Of a stretch of 64,000 bases of DNA, positions 34,480 through 45,999 are shown piece after piece (the stretch's first letter is position 1; each line of letters opens with the position of its first letter). The position numbers and the translations under genes were made by a program. Source of the DNA: Athripsodes cinereus (Eukaryota > Arthropoda > Insecta > Trichoptera > Leptoceridae); the NCBI GenBank assembly GCA_947579605.1, contig OX388314.1, forward strand, positions 6,138,001 through 6,202,000, in the 5' to 3' direction. The notes beneath the pieces are model-generated. The model was not told the origin of the DNA. It ran no database searches and saw nothing but the letters and a program-made list of their open reading frames with translations.

Positions 34480-34531
34480 AAGCGTGAGAAGTTGTATAGT
34501 TCTACATTGTACTATACAACTTCTCACGCTT
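34480..34531. repeat. Perfect 21-bp inverted repeat, 10-base loop
   Basis: Arms 34480-34500 and 34511-34531 are exact complements (AAGCGTGAGAAGTTGTATAG plus T). Loop is TCTACATTGT. It is shorter than a typical animal pre-miRNA and lacks bulges. It could be a small palindrome left by replication or repair. Confidence 0.9.
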
Positions 34532-34879
34532 CACTTCAATTCTATTACAACCTCTTTACTATATAATTATTTATTGCGATGGATGCTATTATAATACAAG
34601 GAAATGCACTAGTAATGCATATAAATGGAATGTATCTGTTGTTTTATCTGAACCATTCACCAGATTGTTTCCACTAGCCGTTTACAATAATAATTTTGAT
34701 GAAATTGCAGTATACATAATATGGATTAAGATTATTATAAGTCTTAAAGATTTTTTGTGCTTTTTAAATTATGGCACATTTTCCTAATACCATCATACTT
34801 TATATTCTTAATATCTCTTTGTAAAGCCATAATATAAAAAAATGGGTTTGTATGTTAATTGTGATCTAAAAATAGTATC

Positions 34880-35060
34880 TGTCTATAGCTACACAGACAG
34901 CACTTTGAGTGGTCATTATATGCAGTCAACACCCTGCAGATAATAAACATGCGAGTTGTGTTCTCCGTGCTTATAGAAATATGACTGTCATAATAGTTGA
35001 CAAACCTCATTGCTAAAATGAAGATTGTCAATGTCTTATTAGCTTTTTGCTAAAATAGTC
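34880..35060 (-). repeat. Diverged copy of the ~250-bp retroposon
   Basis: CAGATAATAAACATGCGAGT, GTTCTCCGTGC, GACAAACCTCATTGCTAAAA and TGTCAATGTCTTATT blocks occur in the expected order. Confidence 0.6.
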
Positions 35061-35064
35061 GAGC

Positions 35065-35570
35065 AGTTTCATAAAATAAAGTAATCATTTTAATATTTGC
35101 AAATTGCCAGCTCGTAATCCATACAACAAATGTTAGTGTTGATGACTCAATACTAAATATCGATGCTCTCGGTTTGAGGTTGATGTGGCTTATACCATTA
35201 TAGCGTATCATTGTCCAACTATCATGTTATTTATTAACTAATGTAAAAAAACATAAATAGTAAAAAAATATATGTCAACTCAATCAATATATCATTCTGT
35301 TATTATTGTACTCGAACTTTTATTGAAATCAAACATGAAATTTCTAAATTATACTATGTAGTGAAATAAGTAACAGTATAGGTAAAATTTATGTTTTTAA
35401 TCTTGTATATTATTTTTTCTTACTTAATGCATTTGTTCTGCAATGGTTCAAAGAATCATGTAAAAAAATCAAGTTTATGAATATTTATGTACGTCCACTG
35501 TCTTTTTCCAGACACAAACAGTTTTAATCAATGACCATATGACAATATAATTAATTTCTATTTGGGCTTC
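35065..35570. other. AT-rich stretch, no gene seen
   Basis: Nothing recognisable. Confidence 0.4.
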
Positions 35571-35575
35571 CTACA

Positions 35576-35772
35576 GGACGAATCCGGAGCATGTGACTGT
35601 GGTGCAGCACAGACTATGCCACACTTGTTGGAGTGTCCATTGTGTCCTGTCACTTGCACTATGGAGGATATTTTTTACGCATCTCCACCTGCTGTGCGTT
35701 TTGCACAGTTCTGGAGATCAGTTTGATTGGTTTTTTTCTGGGTTTCGACACGATAAATAATAATAATTACTT
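35576..35772 (+). pseudogene. LINE ORF2 C-terminus with (AAT)n tail
   Basis: DESGACDCGAAQTMPHLLEC, PLCPVTCTMEDIF and SPPAVRFAQFW form the CxC...H...C ribbon and following helix of LINE ORF2, then a stop. The 3' end is TTTCGACACGATAAATAATAATAAT. It is a 5'-truncated copy of the same family as 26186-26425. Confidence 0.8.
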
Positions 35773-35849
35773 TCTTTTCAATACGGGCTTCTTTTGTTCA
35801 AAGTTTATAAATACTGCTTGTCTCTGTATCTAATTTCACATTTTTCTAA

Positions 35850-35965
35850 CCGCCTGATGATGGAGTCAAGAGTCTCCGAATACTAATAAGCGAAGTCAAT
35901 AAAGTCACTCGAAAGATAACTAAATACTGTGTTTTTTATTTAGTTCATCATAAAACGGACTTCCA
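35850..35965 (+). repeat. Retroelement end with hammerhead-like core (possible)
   Basis: CTGATGA (35854-35860), a GGAG/CTCC stem, then GAAT, AATAAAGT, TAAATACTGTGTTTTTTATT and GACTTCCAAC. The same block order occurs at 56380-56490 and loosely at 46475-46555. Penelope-like elements are known to carry hammerhead motifs; assignment here is an inference from pattern only. Confidence 0.35.
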
Positions 35966-36254
35966 ACTAGTAACTTCGGTCAATAATATCAAAATTTTAC
36001 AATATATCCATTCTTCATTAAATCATTGATTTCATAAATATTTAATACTACTTCTTTACACATTATTCACATTTATACTGAGTCTTTACTATAATCTTAT
36101 CTCAAACCGCAAACAGACGTTTGTTATGGTATAATGACAAAACACGGAGATCAATGGTTGAAACCGACCTACCGTACTTTAAGTGTGTAACTACGTAGTA
36201 CAACGAGTAGTAAGATTCTATCATACCGCAAAATCCTTTGCTGGTGACATCACC

Positions 36255-36272
36255 ATGAATCAGTCGGTAAGT
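36255..36272 (+). other. Possible first coding exon and splice donor
   Basis: ATCACC precedes ATGAATCAGTCG, which is followed at once by GTAAGT, a consensus 5' splice site. This would be a 4-codon first exon of an unseen gene, or chance. No downstream exon was recognised. Confidence 0.15.
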
Positions 36273-36274
36273 TA

Positions 36275-37390
36275 TGTTTTTTTTTCTTTTACGAGCTTAT
36301 TAAGAGAAGTTCAAGGCAATGGAAATGTTTTATACTTTTTTCCTTGTGTTCGTTTTTTTGTCGTTCTTGATCAAAAATCGTTGACCTGTATGTGTGGGTG
36401 CTCCGGTGGTTCTAAGAATTGATCTTATTACGAATTTTATGGTACACTGTGTTTATCGTAAATTATATCACGCGATAGCGTCATTGTTTAGTTTCATCTC
36501 GAAACCAATATTCTGATATTGTAAATTAAATATACCAGTTGTCAGCTTTTTTTGGTAAATAGATATTTTTTCCAGCTATAGCATAGGTACTCTTTGCGTT
36601 CGTTGCATTCATATTCCTTGGAGTTCCTGGTAAAAAAATCTTTACCACTCTTTTTTGTAAGTTTTTAAGTGATCTGTAAGAGGCAGGTGTTCGTTCAACC
36701 TCAAAACGATAAATTTTGAGCAAGCATATTTCTAATAGGATGTATAAAATATGATGTATCATTTTCAAAGATAGAAACTTTCGAAACCTATTTGTGATAA
36801 GAATGAAGGTTTCGAAATAGAATTTCACTTATACTATTGCCTAGTAGTAAATTATACAGTAGAATATCTATTCTGAGCCAGTGGACCATGATAACCAGTC
36901 CACCGCAGCGGTGACTTGTCAAGATTTCTAATTGCCTATTCAAAGAGATCCATATCATTCGAACAAGCGTCGCTCTTGTGTATATTGTGCTTAATATAGA
37001 GGATTATGTTCCTTCTATTAATAATACCATACTGATAACAGCTAGTTAGTTATACGGGCTACCAATTACCTACTTTGGGAGACAGACGAATGCTGTCTTG
37101 TCACCCGCAGATATGATGTTCCACATTTTCATATTATGACTTAGTGCGTTTCTATCTCACAGTTGAAATCATCACAGCGTTTATCTTCTCTGTATATGGA
37201 ACTCTGTACATTCTATTAGATACCTACTTTAGTTTAACTTATGCCGTCAGAGTTTCGTAGGAGTATTTCAGCTTTGTCTTAATCTCAGTCTTCCCTCTCT
37301 GTTATTATCTTCGTGCTTTTGATAAGAGTTATTTTTTCTTCTATCTTTCCAGTTCTTTCAAGATGAAATATTATAACAATTGAAGATATA
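36275..37390. other. AT-rich stretch, no gene seen
   Basis: Nothing recognisable on either strand. Confidence 0.4.
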
Positions 37391-37395
37391 ACATA

Positions 37396-37640
37396 ACATA
37401 TATATATAGACATTTCACACAGATCGAGCTAGTCCCAAACTAAGATGAATCTTGTATTATGGGTACTAATGCGACGATACACACATATACAATGCACTAA
37501 ACACATATACATGTAACACCCAGACCCAGGACAATTTGAAAAAGGTCATTCCTCAATCTGCCCTGGCCGGGAATCGAACCCGGGACCTCGTGACTCAAAG
37601 GCAAGAGTGTTACCTCCGCGCCACATCGGCCGACCAAATA
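37396..37640 (-). mobile_element. tRNA-derived SINE, near full length
   Basis: The minus strand begins GGCCGATGTGGCGCGGAGG (box A region), has CACTCTTGCCTTTGAG, and then CCCGGGTTCGATTCCCGG, which forms a perfect T-arm and contains a consensus box B GGTTCGATTCC. A body and 3' part follow, AGATTCATCTTAGTTTGGGA and CTAGCTCGATCTGTGTG, with a (TA)n tail at 37396-37408. The 3' part resembles ends seen on LINEs in moth genomes. No CCA or paired acceptor stem at the tRNA-like part, so not a tRNA gene. Different family from the SINE at 7770. Confidence 0.88.
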
Positions 37641-37644
37641 TAGT

Positions 37645-40600
37645 AGGTATACAATAATCGGTTTTTGCTTTACGATTCTTGTTGTTTCCTAAATATTTTC
37701 TTGAATCGTTTCATAGAGTGAATCTCAAACCAAATATTTGCTGTAAATTTGTTAAAAAAATAAAAATCTTTTCACATGATATGTTACTAAATATAGAACA
37801 TAATACTATGTGGGTAAATGGAAGAAATCACTTCATAATGATAATCTCACCACTGCATATCGTTTTAGTATTTGAAATTTTGTAATGGTTTGTTAACACT
37901 GATATAATAATGGTGATGTGCATAAAGAATGAAATAAATAAATAAAAAAAAATCTTTGTAATAGATCAGAATACAAAAAATAGTATCTATCGTAATTAGT
38001 AAATAAGTTCGTCGTAGCATGAATCTCACTGTTGTCGATTGTACTACTAATTGATTAATAGTTTTGTTTTATATTGTAATTTTATGGATTGATTCTGTAG
38101 TACAGTTTTGCCCAATGTAATCATTTATAATATAAATTAAGAAACAAACAATTATTAGACGATGTCAACTGTTCAGAGAAATAAAATTTTCTGATACGGT
38201 TTTATGATAGATGCACGAAATCTTAAACGTTCAAAATAAAGAGTTATTAATATCTAGGTATACTAAAAAAACGTCATTTTATTGTGAAAATATCAAAAAA
38301 ATAAACTACTATAATATTGTATGAAATCGTCATTAACTGTGTTTTAGCACGTGAATAATATTATCTAATATGAATTTTAAAATCTTTTTGATACTATTTC
38401 TTAATTGATGAGAATTTTAATGAATAAATTACGAGAGAGAGCATTAGTAAAAAATATCCTTTTGACTCGTTTATAATTCGCCACCACGCCAGCGTTAAGT
38501 CTTGTACAAATTTCTAACTTCATTTACATACTATTATTATTATTATTATTCTATTTATTCAGTGTGATGATGTCATTACCCTCATCCGTCGATATGATCT
38601 TTATAGTATACATTATTTGGTATTGAAAGTTGTCTAACGACTTATGAACCTGGCAACATTAACGACAACTAGATATGAAAAGGATATTTGATAATTATCC
38701 GGATACTCGATATTTTCTGTACGTTTCTGAGTGTTTTGTAAAAAGCAAGTATTTGTTAAATATCAAACATGTGCCTATCATATGTCACAATATATCTACT
38801 ATGGTTGCAATGACACAAGAGATGCAAGGTCCCTTGATCTTTAATAATAAAAAAAACATATACCATTTAAGAAGGCAGAAGAAAAATGAGGTTTGCCCAT
38901 CGAGAATGTTTTAAATTTTTGTTGGCACGTAGATGACAAATTGGATGTTTATTACATGTAGATGATTGGCTGATACCCTACTTTTAGGAAATATTGTCAT
39001 GGTGTAGATAAAGAGATACCGGATGACCATTAGAAATACGAAAATACGAAACCGCGACCTAAGAAAATACGAAATCAAGCAAATCAATCGATTTATTGAA
39101 AGAGAAATATACAATTGGTAAGATATTTCCATAACAAGTCTGTTAGATATTTTGAAATTTCGTAAAATTTAATTGCATGGAGTTTTCTGAAAATCGAGAG
39201 AAAACCTGACCATTCTCCACACAAGATCAGTCGTTAAAAATCTAAATACGTACGTTATGACATGTTCATGTTTCATCTCGTCCTGAGTTTGAATGCGTTT
39301 CGCAAATTAAGATAATGAATCATAGGTGCAGTTTCCTCTGTATGGCTTTTGTGTTGTGTTGAGTTGACTACTGATGCAGCAAACAGCATGAGAAATTTAC
39401 GAAGAATGCCAAACGTATAAAAAAAATTACATTGACTGAATTTCCGATTACTTGGTTTAAAATTTCACCGATTATCCGCGATCCTACCAAACTACTATCC
39501 GTTTGATCACTTGTGTAACAACCATTTTACACACGCAGAACAGGTGTCGCGTGCTAATGTGATATGGCACCATCAAATGGGAAATTTATGCATATTATGA
39601 TGGAATAGTCATATCATTTATTCTATGTATGTATGTTAGTCAGATTTACAGAACGGCGCAAGGTTGCCTTTTTCTTTTTTTATCGCCGGTGATTTAGAAT
39701 AAAAATAAAGCAATTTTTAATTTTATGGCGTCGTTTTGTGAAACTCCCACCGAGGAGGCGCTTTAGTGAAACTTTAGTAGGTACTTAACTATTACTAAAC
39801 GATTAATAAAAGAATTCAGTTGACCTTTGATGTATAAACTGTACTACAAATTATTGTAGTTCATTATTATGAATGGTTAATTTTCAAATGATATATTCAT
39901 TCATAAAGTTTATTGATATGCAAATTAAAAGTTTATTTTCAAATTTAAGCAGTACCGAAGCAATCTAGTCACACAGTTCCTACCGATATAATTTAGTTTT
40001 ATTAGGCATTACATTTTGCCTACAATGTCAGTGCTGTTATATCACATTTATTGCGATGAGAACAAATGGTTATTGAGTTTTAAAACGAAACGAAGGGTTA
40101 TATTTAAATAAATAAACTTGGTACGCTCTTCACGGCCTTATGTTTCGTCTACACGTGTCAATCGAAATCCGCGTCCTTCAAAATCGCTCATAAACGCCAA
40201 ACGGTTCTAGGAACATTATGTCATATTTTTGAATATACTTATTTATTGTATGGCACTACTAGTTAAGTAATATATTCGCTTTCAGCCTTGTTAGTTACAT
40301 CAATATTTCACTCATAATGTCATATTCTTCGTCATAGTATGCGGCACAAAATAATGTAATGTAGCTCGATGTGGAAAGAGGCTGAGTTCTTTAAAACGAA
40401 ATATGTTTTTGCATTATACGGCGGAAATATATCAAATGCATTGCCTGTCGACCAGGCGAGTTGACGGGGGACTTAGGAAGTATAGCAGAAATACATCTAT
40501 CTAATTAAAAACATTTTCTGTACATGGCTCATTTGTATTTTTTACAAAACAGTGTAGACTTTTATACCAATTTTTCATAGAAATCGTACGTTATACGTGT

Positions 40601-40645
40601 GTAGTACTTGTAATTGATTATTTTTTTTCTATATTTTGGCACTGA
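37645..40645. other. AT-rich stretch with minor repeats
   Basis: An (AATA)n tail near 37930-37950, a (TTA)n microsatellite at 38530-38552 and a weak LINE-end fragment at 39720-39785 (ATGGCGTCGTTTTGTGAAAC). No gene supported. Confidence 0.4.
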
Positions 40646-40649
40646 GAGG

Positions 40650-40735
40650 TTAGCTTAAGTGTCTATCGCATGCAGCTAGTATGCTGACTACCCCACTTGT
40701 TGGGTATGCCGTGATGTCATAGTAGTAGTAGTTCC
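40650..40735 (+). repeat. 3' end of the ~250-bp retroposon with (TAG)n tail
   Basis: TCGCATGCAGCTAGTATGCT then GACTACCCCACTTGTTGGGT, ATGCCGTGATGTCA and (TAG)4. This copy shows the 3' tail on the plus strand and so fixes the family's orientation. Confidence 0.8.
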
Positions 40736-40932
40736 AGATTTTTTTACTGTCAAGGGAAAACTTTCTAAATGCAAATATTTTGGACTGTTTCGACTTCAAC
40801 AATATCATTTTAATACGTATTTATACTTACAAGATAGAGTTGGGTGCCGGGAGTTTTATCATGGATGTATTAAGACGAACTGAGACTCATAGATATTTAC
40901 GTTACACGTAGATGTCGTAATAATAATAATAA

Positions 40933-41010
40933 TACCATACTATAATTATTGTCCAGTATCGGTACTTGAAATACCATACTATAATTATTGTCCAGTATCG
41001 ATACTTGAAA
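40933..41010. repeat. 39-bp tandem duplication
   Basis: Units 40933-40971 and 40972-41010 differ at one base (CGGTACTTG versus CGATACTTG). Preceded by (AAT)5. Confidence 0.95.
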
Positions 41011-41025
41011 ACAATGACACTTAAC

Positions 41026-41620
41026 TCTACTGGGATCGAACAATTCAAACTGATCGAACTATTCTAGCTAATCGACCAGATATTGTTTTGGTTGATTGCA
41101 GATGCCGTGAAACATACATCATAGACATCACTATACCGCACGATGAAAATTTAAATAAAGCTGAGCAAGATAAGATAATAAAATATCTTGATCTTGCTCA
41201 CGAAATCAAAGATATGTGGAGAACACCTACCACAATCATTGTGCCTATAGTGTTGTCTGTGAATGGTTTAATACCTAAGAGTCTGTCAAGCAATCTCAGA
41301 AAACTGGGAGTAGATGACAGGCTCAAATACAGCATGCAGAAGGCCGTACTTCTATCGTCCACCAGGATAGTAAGAAGGTTTTTATCCCTGTAGCTCTGTA
41401 AGTGATCTCCCATGATTGTACTATTTCATAGAACATCATGGAAGAATCAACTCGAATAATGTTGGGGTTCACATTTTGAATATAAATTTATTTTAATATT
41501 TTATGGTTTTTGTAATTTAATGTTATATTTAAATTTTATTGTTAATCTTATATTGCGTTCAAAATGTGGAATCTAATATTGTTTTGTTAAATAAATGAGG
41601 TATGAGATAATAATAAAAAT
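41026..41620 (+). pseudogene. LINE ORF2 C-terminal end and 3' UTR
   Basis: Open from 41026 to the stop at 41391-41393. The reading is RTILANRPDIVLVDCRCRET, then IIDITIPHDENL, EIKDMWRTPTTIIVPIV and RIVRRFLSL. This is the conserved terminal domain of a large class of insect LINE ORFs (NRPDI.L.D......IDI.IP...N...EI...W.....VPIV.S..G..PK.L). The 3' UTR runs to a (TAA)n-like tail near 41605-41620. A second, 3'-only copy lies inverted at 63278-63530 and matches over about 250 bases. Confidence 0.85.
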
Positions 41621-41624
41621 CTAT

Positions 41625-42410
41625 ATTGCACAAAAAAACAAACATTATTAAAATATAAACATTGTAGAACCAAACATATAAATCTGTGCAATGGGCGAGT
41701 TTATCGCAGAAGCGCGATATCTTCCAGCTAACCCATAGGTCGTAGATGATATCAAAAAATCTCTGAAAAATATATGATGTTATGAAATACATGATTGTGA
41801 CAATGATTAACTAAGTTACAAGCAATACTTGAGAGTGACAAGATTTTAATCTTACTCTATTTGCTAAAAAAATCATCTTCTGTCTTATATAGCGTTATTA
41901 AGTGACAGTATGAAGGAAAATATTTTCATATTATTCCACCATATCGCGCGGCATCACGTTCCACGTTGTTCCATTGGTGAACATGTAAGATTTTCCCAGT
42001 AAAATCTCTGGAAACATCTACGCCAGAAATGTTTCCCTACATAATATTTATGTAGATACATATATGTTGGTGTACTCGTACTACATTAAACGCGTACATT
42101 TTTATACTTTCTCATATTATTATTACATAAATATCTCGGCTTATGTTGGTTTCCTTTTATGTTATAATACCTTTGTGTGGATGTCATTGAATTTCAATAA
42201 ATACGAACAATAAGCATTGGTACCTTGTAAACGTTCTATTTTTATTCAACACAATCATTCTTATAGCTTATCGTGAATATGTAGGTACCAGCCACTTTTA
42301 TACACCTCTTTTTTTCTGGAAAATACCAATCTTTATATTTAGAATCCATATACATATATATAGAGAATGGCGCAGTCAAACTTAATATTACCTATGCAGA
42401 TTTTATGGAA
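41625..42410. other. AT-rich stretch, no gene seen
   Basis: Nothing recognisable. Confidence 0.4.
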
Positions 42411-42421
42411 TTAACTTATAT

Positions 42422-43009
42422 CAAATGACAATAAAGTCATAGAGCAAGTGATGCGATTTAAGTATCTGGGTGTCGAGATCTCCAGCAGCAATAACCTCTT
42501 TGACGATGTAAGAGAACAAGCAAACAAGGCTGCCGTCGTGGCTGGGTGCTTGAAGAGTGCTGTATGGAGAAACAAAGACATGCTGAGAGAGAGAGCAAAG
42601 TAAGGATCTATAAGACCTGCATAAGACCGATCATGACATACGGCATAGAATCAAGAGCTGACACCACCAGAACAAAAAGCCTTCTTAGAACCACCGAAAT
42701 GAAAACTCTACGACCCATCGCAGGTGTAACTCTTCGTGACAGAATAAGAAATTCAGAAATTAGAAGAATCTGTAATGTCGAAGATGTTGTGCGATGGGGC
42801 AGAACGAGAAGACGTTTCTGGAGAGATCATGTGGGGAGGACGAGCTCAGATCGAGTGGTCAGAATTGCAGCAGATGAACACATGACAGGAAACAGACCCC
42901 CAGGAAGACCACCTAAACGATGGAGGGACAATTGGACATCCACCTCCCAGGAGCAGGCTCCGAGAACCACAGGACATAGTCCTAACTGAAGCAAAAGAAG
43001 AAGAAGAAG
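42422..43009 (+). mobile_element. 5'-truncated RTE-like LINE
   Basis: Perfect 9-bp direct repeats AACTTATAT flank it (42413-42421 and 43010-43018). Coding remnant QVMRFKYLGVEISSSNNLFD, then KAAVVAGCLKSAVWRNKDML; a frameshift in a (GA)n run near 42590; then YKTCIRPIMTYGIES, GVTLRDRIRNSEIRRI and NRPPGRPPKRWRDNW, stop at 42987-42989. The tail is (GAA)n. These are the post-RT motifs of RTE-type ORF2 (YLG..I, TYG.E, R.RN..IR, GRP..RW). Inactive by truncation and frameshift. Confidence 0.9.
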
Positions 43010-43019
43010 AACTTATATT

Positions 43020-43425
43020 TACAAAGAAATCATTTTCGATATCACTTGTTTGTTAATTCTTGAATAAGTAAAATAATCATTTAAATTGGTCCAGCTGGTA
43101 GGAACTCATTTTAACTAAAGAATGTAAGTATTGTCACAGAAAGAAGTTGTTCATTTTAGTATTTTTATTGAACTTGCTCAGTCGTGGGTTTAGTGATGCT
43201 GTGTTCGTAATAACGTTCTATATACATGTTTTAAAATCCCTATTTTTTTCCTTAACGATGTCGTATGGTAACAGTTTAGTGTGAAATAGTTTTCGTCCAA
43301 TTATTGTATTTTCGTATTTATTTGTGCATAAGATTCATTTGGCATCATTAATGCTATGTATTATTTTTGCTATACAATGATCCAAACACCATACAAGGAA
43401 TATACATATGAATAGCAAGAAATAT
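43020..43425. other. AT-rich stretch, no gene seen
   Basis: Nothing recognisable. Confidence 0.4.
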
Positions 43426-43429
43426 TAAA

Positions 43430-43540
43430 CTCGCCCTCTGTATATTGATTGTATTTAATTTGAATGTTTACCTTTTATGTAATTGTTTTTAATCAATGTA
43501 CAGTAAAGAATGAATAAATAAACAAATAAATAATATTCAA
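43430..43540 (+). repeat. Retroposon 3' end with (AATA)n tail
   Basis: TGTAATTGTTTTTAATCAAT, GTACAGTAAAGAATG and (AATA)n. It matches 60488-60600 in complement almost base for base, and 25415-25485. Confidence 0.75.
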
Positions 43541-43544
43541 TTTT

Positions 43545-44635
43545 TAAAAAATTAAAGGAAGCAAACACATAAGATTTAAAATTTTCTTTTTCAAGTATCG
43601 TGATTATCCTTTTTTATTTGCATTATATTGAGTTTGATGTAATGCGCATTATTATTATGATTACTCGTGTTTGAATTAATCTATTTATTTACAGTCTACT
43701 CTAAATTTTATATACAATAAATTTTAACGAAACCTATAAATTTCAATCTATAAACGAACCAAATCAAGGTCTCACGATTATTCGAGAGTATAACGAACAC
43801 AGACCGTCATTGACAACTATTATTCAAAGATAAAGAAAGGTACAAAAAATATTTATGAATTATAAAATGTTTTTTTTTCATTTTTAAATGATTTCATTGA
43901 TACCTTCGATTTGAGTCAACGTTATGCAACCTAATTAATTTTACGTAAATAGGTACATTATAAAAATAATCACTATCAACACTTTTGACAAAAAATTCTT
44001 TATACAAATTTTCTTAGAACTATATTAATAAAATAAGAAATACCGATAATCGACGATAATAGAAACAAAAAACAAGAAAAAATCAACAACGTGTCCTAAG
44101 ACTCGAATAGAACAAGAATCAATTTATCTCTGTTGAAAATAGTTACAACTTAAAAATAGTTAATTTCATGCTTATATTCATAAAATGGGCAGAATAAGAG
44201 GAATGGGTTTAGTAGATTCAATTTATTATCGTAATTGAATCGGTGCTCGTCTCTCCCAAATGATGGTGTGTCGATGATCGTAGTTCACGGCCCCAGTCTG
44301 CTGGGCGAGGTTGCCCACCGAAAGGTCATCGCCGGCGATGTCATTGACGCCGTGAGATCGAGGAAGTAATTTCGATGTACATGTGTACTCGATATTATTT
44401 ATAATAACTACTTACTTTACGCGCAGACAGACTGTGTCGTGGTTGGGACAATTTCCTTTCTACGTTATTAATTGTACGAAATATAGACATATTTGTAACA
44501 TTATAAATTTATTGCTCGATTTAATCTATTTATACAAAGGTTCATGTAGCGTTATTTTTAGAACTAGCCGATATTCCGGTAATAGTTAAATCTAATTAAT
44601 AATGCCATCAGTTCATTATAACTTAAAAGTTATCT
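43545..44635. other. AT-rich stretch with one GC-richer island
   Basis: 44229-44370 is markedly GC-richer than its surroundings and is open for over 40 codons on each strand. The minus reading includes GDDLSVGNLAQQTGAVNYDH and ends at a TAA near 44237; the plus reading includes LLGEVAHRKVIAGDVIDAV. I do not recognise either; probably an eroded LINE or gene remnant. Confidence 0.4.
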
Positions 44636-44639
44636 TGAA

Positions 44640-45181
44640 TAACATATTTTTGTCATTTGTGTGTCTAAACACCTCAAGGATACTGTTAACTTAGGTATTG
44701 TTTCTAGAACAAGACGTTTCGGATAAGACGGGATAACACTTTCAGCGACAATTTTGAGAATCAGGCTCATGATGTCATCATTGAGCACTGAATCGCGTGA
44801 AAGTGATGTATTTCTGTGTATGTGTGTTTGTGTTAATGTTGATGAGAGGAAAATTGATCCAACTGATTTGTATATTGTTTTGACGTTGTGAATAATTGTA
44901 TTGGTTTAATTTTGTATTGTGCTGGTAGATTTTCTTGAACGTTTGATGAACGTACATGAGAACTGAAAGTTTGCTATTTGTAACAAATTCTTATATGTGT
45001 ATTAATATTTCTAGCTGATTCTTATATGTGTATTAATGTTATAATTGAAATCCGACCCTCCGCACAAGCATTTAGTTGCTCATGGAGGGAGCATTTTTAC
45101 TGTGTGTTATATTGTTTTATTAATGTAATATCAATGTATACTGTGTATTTATGAATAAAATAAATATATTTAAAAAAAAAA
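44640..45181 (+). repeat. Polyadenylated retroposon 3' UTR (probable)
   Basis: Ends with AATGAATAAAATAAATATAT and a (A)10 run at 45171-45180, with AATAAA signals just upstream. A CCTCCGCA...CATGGAGGG hairpin (about 45057-45089) lies 90 bases before the end, as in the 3' UTR at 8225-8535. No coding part identified and left edge uncertain. Confidence 0.4.
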
Positions 45182-45519
45182 TTACTTCTGCGTCACTATG
45201 TAAATGAAAATAAACTTAATTGCAGTAATTTAGAATTTTTTAAATATTTATTGTTAAAACAACGATAAAATATTTCGTGGTAAACAAAATCTAACATAAT
45301 TTTATATTATTATGATCTAAAAAAGATTTTTCTCCTATTTTTATGCAAATCACATTCACGAGTGAGTAATACCAAAATGAATCGTGTTTAGTTGGCGCTC
45401 CTTAATTCTTGCAACTTCTGTTGCACTAGAATAACAAAGAACCCATCTGTTGCAAGCACCATACACACCTATTCCGTTGTAGAGAAGGCAGAAAGGATCG
45501 AGCGCCATTTTTTTGAAGA

Positions 45520-45680
45520 TGTATCTGGGTTTTCGTTATTAACATAAATACAATTTATACACCTTTCACAGTAAGCTTTTTTCGTTATAGGGGAGTTTGC
45601 CGGCATCTGGGATACAACCACGAACATCTAGTACACGAGACCGATAATCTACCTCCAGGATACCGACGTACTTCCTCCTA
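45520..45680 (-). mobile_element. tRNA-derived SINE, decayed copy
   Basis: Same family as 7770-7950: TACACCTTTCACAGTAAGCT, GGGGAGTTTGCCGGCATCTG and CTACCTCCAGGATACCGACG on the plus strand. Box B has lost its consensus (GGTTGTATCCC on the minus strand). Confidence 0.75.
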
Positions 45681-45734
45681 TATTGCATACACCTTTTGTT
45701 TCTGTCACTGGCATAAATGATTACTCATGCACCT

Positions 45735-45990
45735 ATGCCTCCTATTTAATGTGCTCAACACGTGTCCGTCTTGGAGGATCTGGTTAATATGATCTTGCCA
45801 TTTGTTCCTCGAATGGTCACGTCTCAGAGCAGCATTCTTCTCAGACAAGTTTTTTTTTTTATCATTTTGCCCTCATTCATTCTTTCCATATCTCCAAATC
45901 GTCGCAGCTTATTTCCATTCATCATTGTTATAGCATCTGTTACGCATATGATCTCACAGACTTTTACCACACATCCATCTCAACGATCTC
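45735..45990 (-). pseudogene. RTE-like LINE remnant
   Basis: GCTCAACACGTGTCCGTCTT, CGCAGCTTATTTCCATTCA and ATCATTGTTATAGCATCTGT blocks follow the same order as the minus-strand RTE C-terminus at 20461-20700. No continuous frame on the minus strand. Confidence 0.65.
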
Positions 45991-45999
45991 GTTTCTACT

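Noticed and set aside
34480..34531. miRNA precursor
   Set aside because: Perfect, bulge-free 21-bp stem with 10-base loop is too short and too perfect; kept as a palindrome.
37540..37637. Functional tRNA gene (good box B and T-arm)
   Set aside because: Acceptor arms do not pair, and the tRNA-like part continues into a SINE body with a repeat tail.
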